A stretch of DNA of 64,000 bases from Alentia gelatinosa (taxonomy: Eukaryota > Annelida > Polychaeta > Phyllodocida > Polynoidae). Below, piece after piece: positions 63,205-64,000 of the stretch. Where the stretch lies: positions 68,189,652-68,253,651 of the forward strand of contig OX465583.1 of NCBI GenBank assembly GCA_950022655.1, read 5' to 3'. A program made the translations under genes and the position numbers. Under the pieces are notes generated by a model. The model was given only the letters and a program-made list of their open reading frames with translations, was not told the DNA's origin and did no database searches. Positions within the stretch are counted from its first letter, which is position 1. Each line of letters begins with the position of its first letter.

Positions 63205-63438
63205 CACAGCACCTCGTTTGCATGGTGTGACTGCATATACCACGCATATAGCATAACATATCTATATGCAATACTTAACATATGAAGTTAAAAGCATGTG
63301 ACGGGGTAGGATAAAATCTAAACGTTACTCAATTTCATATAATTGTTTACATGGTTTTCATTGTCTTCCGCTACAGATATCCCTCAGCTCTGCTTCCTGA
63401 TATCATTCCACGAAGAAAACTCACGCCTTATAATTATA
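63205..63438. mobile_element. Family X, copy 2, with its hairpin
   Basis: ACGCATATAGCATAACATAT, GACGGGGTAGGATAAAATC, then TCATATAATTGTTTACATGG / apex CTACAGATATCCCTCAGC. Confidence 0.75.
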
Positions 63439-63439
63439 T

Positions 63440-63600
63440 GGAACAACCTGACCATGCTGCACAACGAGATGGGGAATTGTTGTTTTTACGGAACGAGGCC
63501 CGAGGCCGAGTTTTGTAAATAACATCGAATCCCATCGAGTTTTGTAGCATGTACAAGCATGGTGGTTCGTTCTATATTTATCATATACCCAAAATTAATC
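63440..63600. mobile_element. Family G-like foldback
   Basis: GAACAACCTGACCATGCTGC, ACGAGGCCCGAGGCCGAGTT apex, GTAGCATGTACAAGCATGGT and TATCATATACCCAAAATT. Confidence 0.75.
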
Positions 63601-64000
63601 AATTCTTACCATATATAGGGATAGAAGACATGTCAGCTCGAAAGCCAACACACTGCTGATGTACTGATGTACAGTGTACTGCACAGGGTTCAGTATACAA
63701 CTTTTATTTATGATGTGAGGAAACATATTGTTCAACTTTGTTACGTTGTATGGAAGAGCGATTGTAAATCGAATTCATACGACAAAAAAACTCCATAGGG
63801 AGCAGCAGTACGTAATTAGCAAATATACTGTATGGGTATATAATAAAAAATTATATGAAATTTCGTGACGTTTCTTGTTAATATTTGGATGACTTTGAGA
63901 ACCATTTGAAGATCATACTGAAGTTATCTCGATGGTCCATGCCTGATTGGTCCAACTTATTGGCGTCCTTTATATATTACTTGTCCAATCCGCACAGTTT
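63601..64000. other. Unassigned AT-rich end of window
   Basis: Weak family V/X-like words only (ACTGTATGGGTATATAATA and ATATGAAATTTCGTGACG). Confidence 0.35.

Overview
The window looks like a piece of a marine invertebrate animal genome. It has spliced genes and a cytochrome P450 of the mitochondrial clan, which is known only from animals. It also has a tRNA-derived SINE, microsatellites and a very dense population of short non-autonomous DNA transposons (MITEs and foldback elements). No bacterial operons, rRNA or complete protein-coding genes were found. The species cannot be fixed from the sequence alone; a lancelet, hemichordate or mollusc would all fit.

Genes. (1) Three consecutive exons (5335-5478, 3477-3673, 516-706, minus strand) encode the N-terminal third of a mitochondrial-type P450. 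The gene runs off the left edge. The splice phases join exactly, and each intron edge is packed with MITEs lying 10-40 bp from the splice sites. (2) A NADAR-domain (YbiA/DUF1768) reading frame at 9225-10737, plus strand, is split by a 778-bp insertion. The insertion is itself nested: an older piece with a 7-bp target duplication contains a 594-bp hAT-like element with an 8-bp target duplication. (3) Weaker coding relics are a LINE-like C-terminus (5731-5967) and a Lys/Ser-rich frame with one internal stop (48469-48969).

Repeats. At least 20 families were recognised by comparing copies within the window, and are given arbitrary letters here (A-H, K-Q, S-Z, R1, R2, R4). Most are palindromic. 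Their termini fall into two groups. Class I (A, B, C, D, K, K2, P, Q, T) has ends resembling TA + AAGGCCYGG..TCCAC. Class II (E, F, M, N, U, X, with H and W similar) has ends resembling TTTATCYYACCCCTGGTA. Several class II families also share a hairpin apex containing ATTACTACG. Tandem arrays include a 150-bp unit (26.6-27.8 kb), a 432-bp triplication (29.2-30.4 kb), a 67-bp array grown from a MITE end (33.4-33.9 kb), ~225-bp hairpin units (36.7-37.6 kb) and a 35-bp minisatellite (38.4-39.3 kb).

Possible regulatory islands. Between the repeats lie a few GC-richer, non-repetitive stretches rich in recognisable binding motifs: a nuclear-receptor half-site cluster in a P450 intron (1.96-2.14 kb), E-boxes (18.7-19.2 kb), homeodomain/PBX sites (21.34-21.97 kb), a CRE cluster (30.87-30.92 kb), AT-rich homeodomain sites (32.7-32.9 and 34.07-34.3 kb) and a CpG-island-like promoter candidate with CTCF-like, NF-Y, CRE and ETS motifs (53.34-54.1 kb). 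These are motif-level observations only; conservation and expression data are not available from the sequence.
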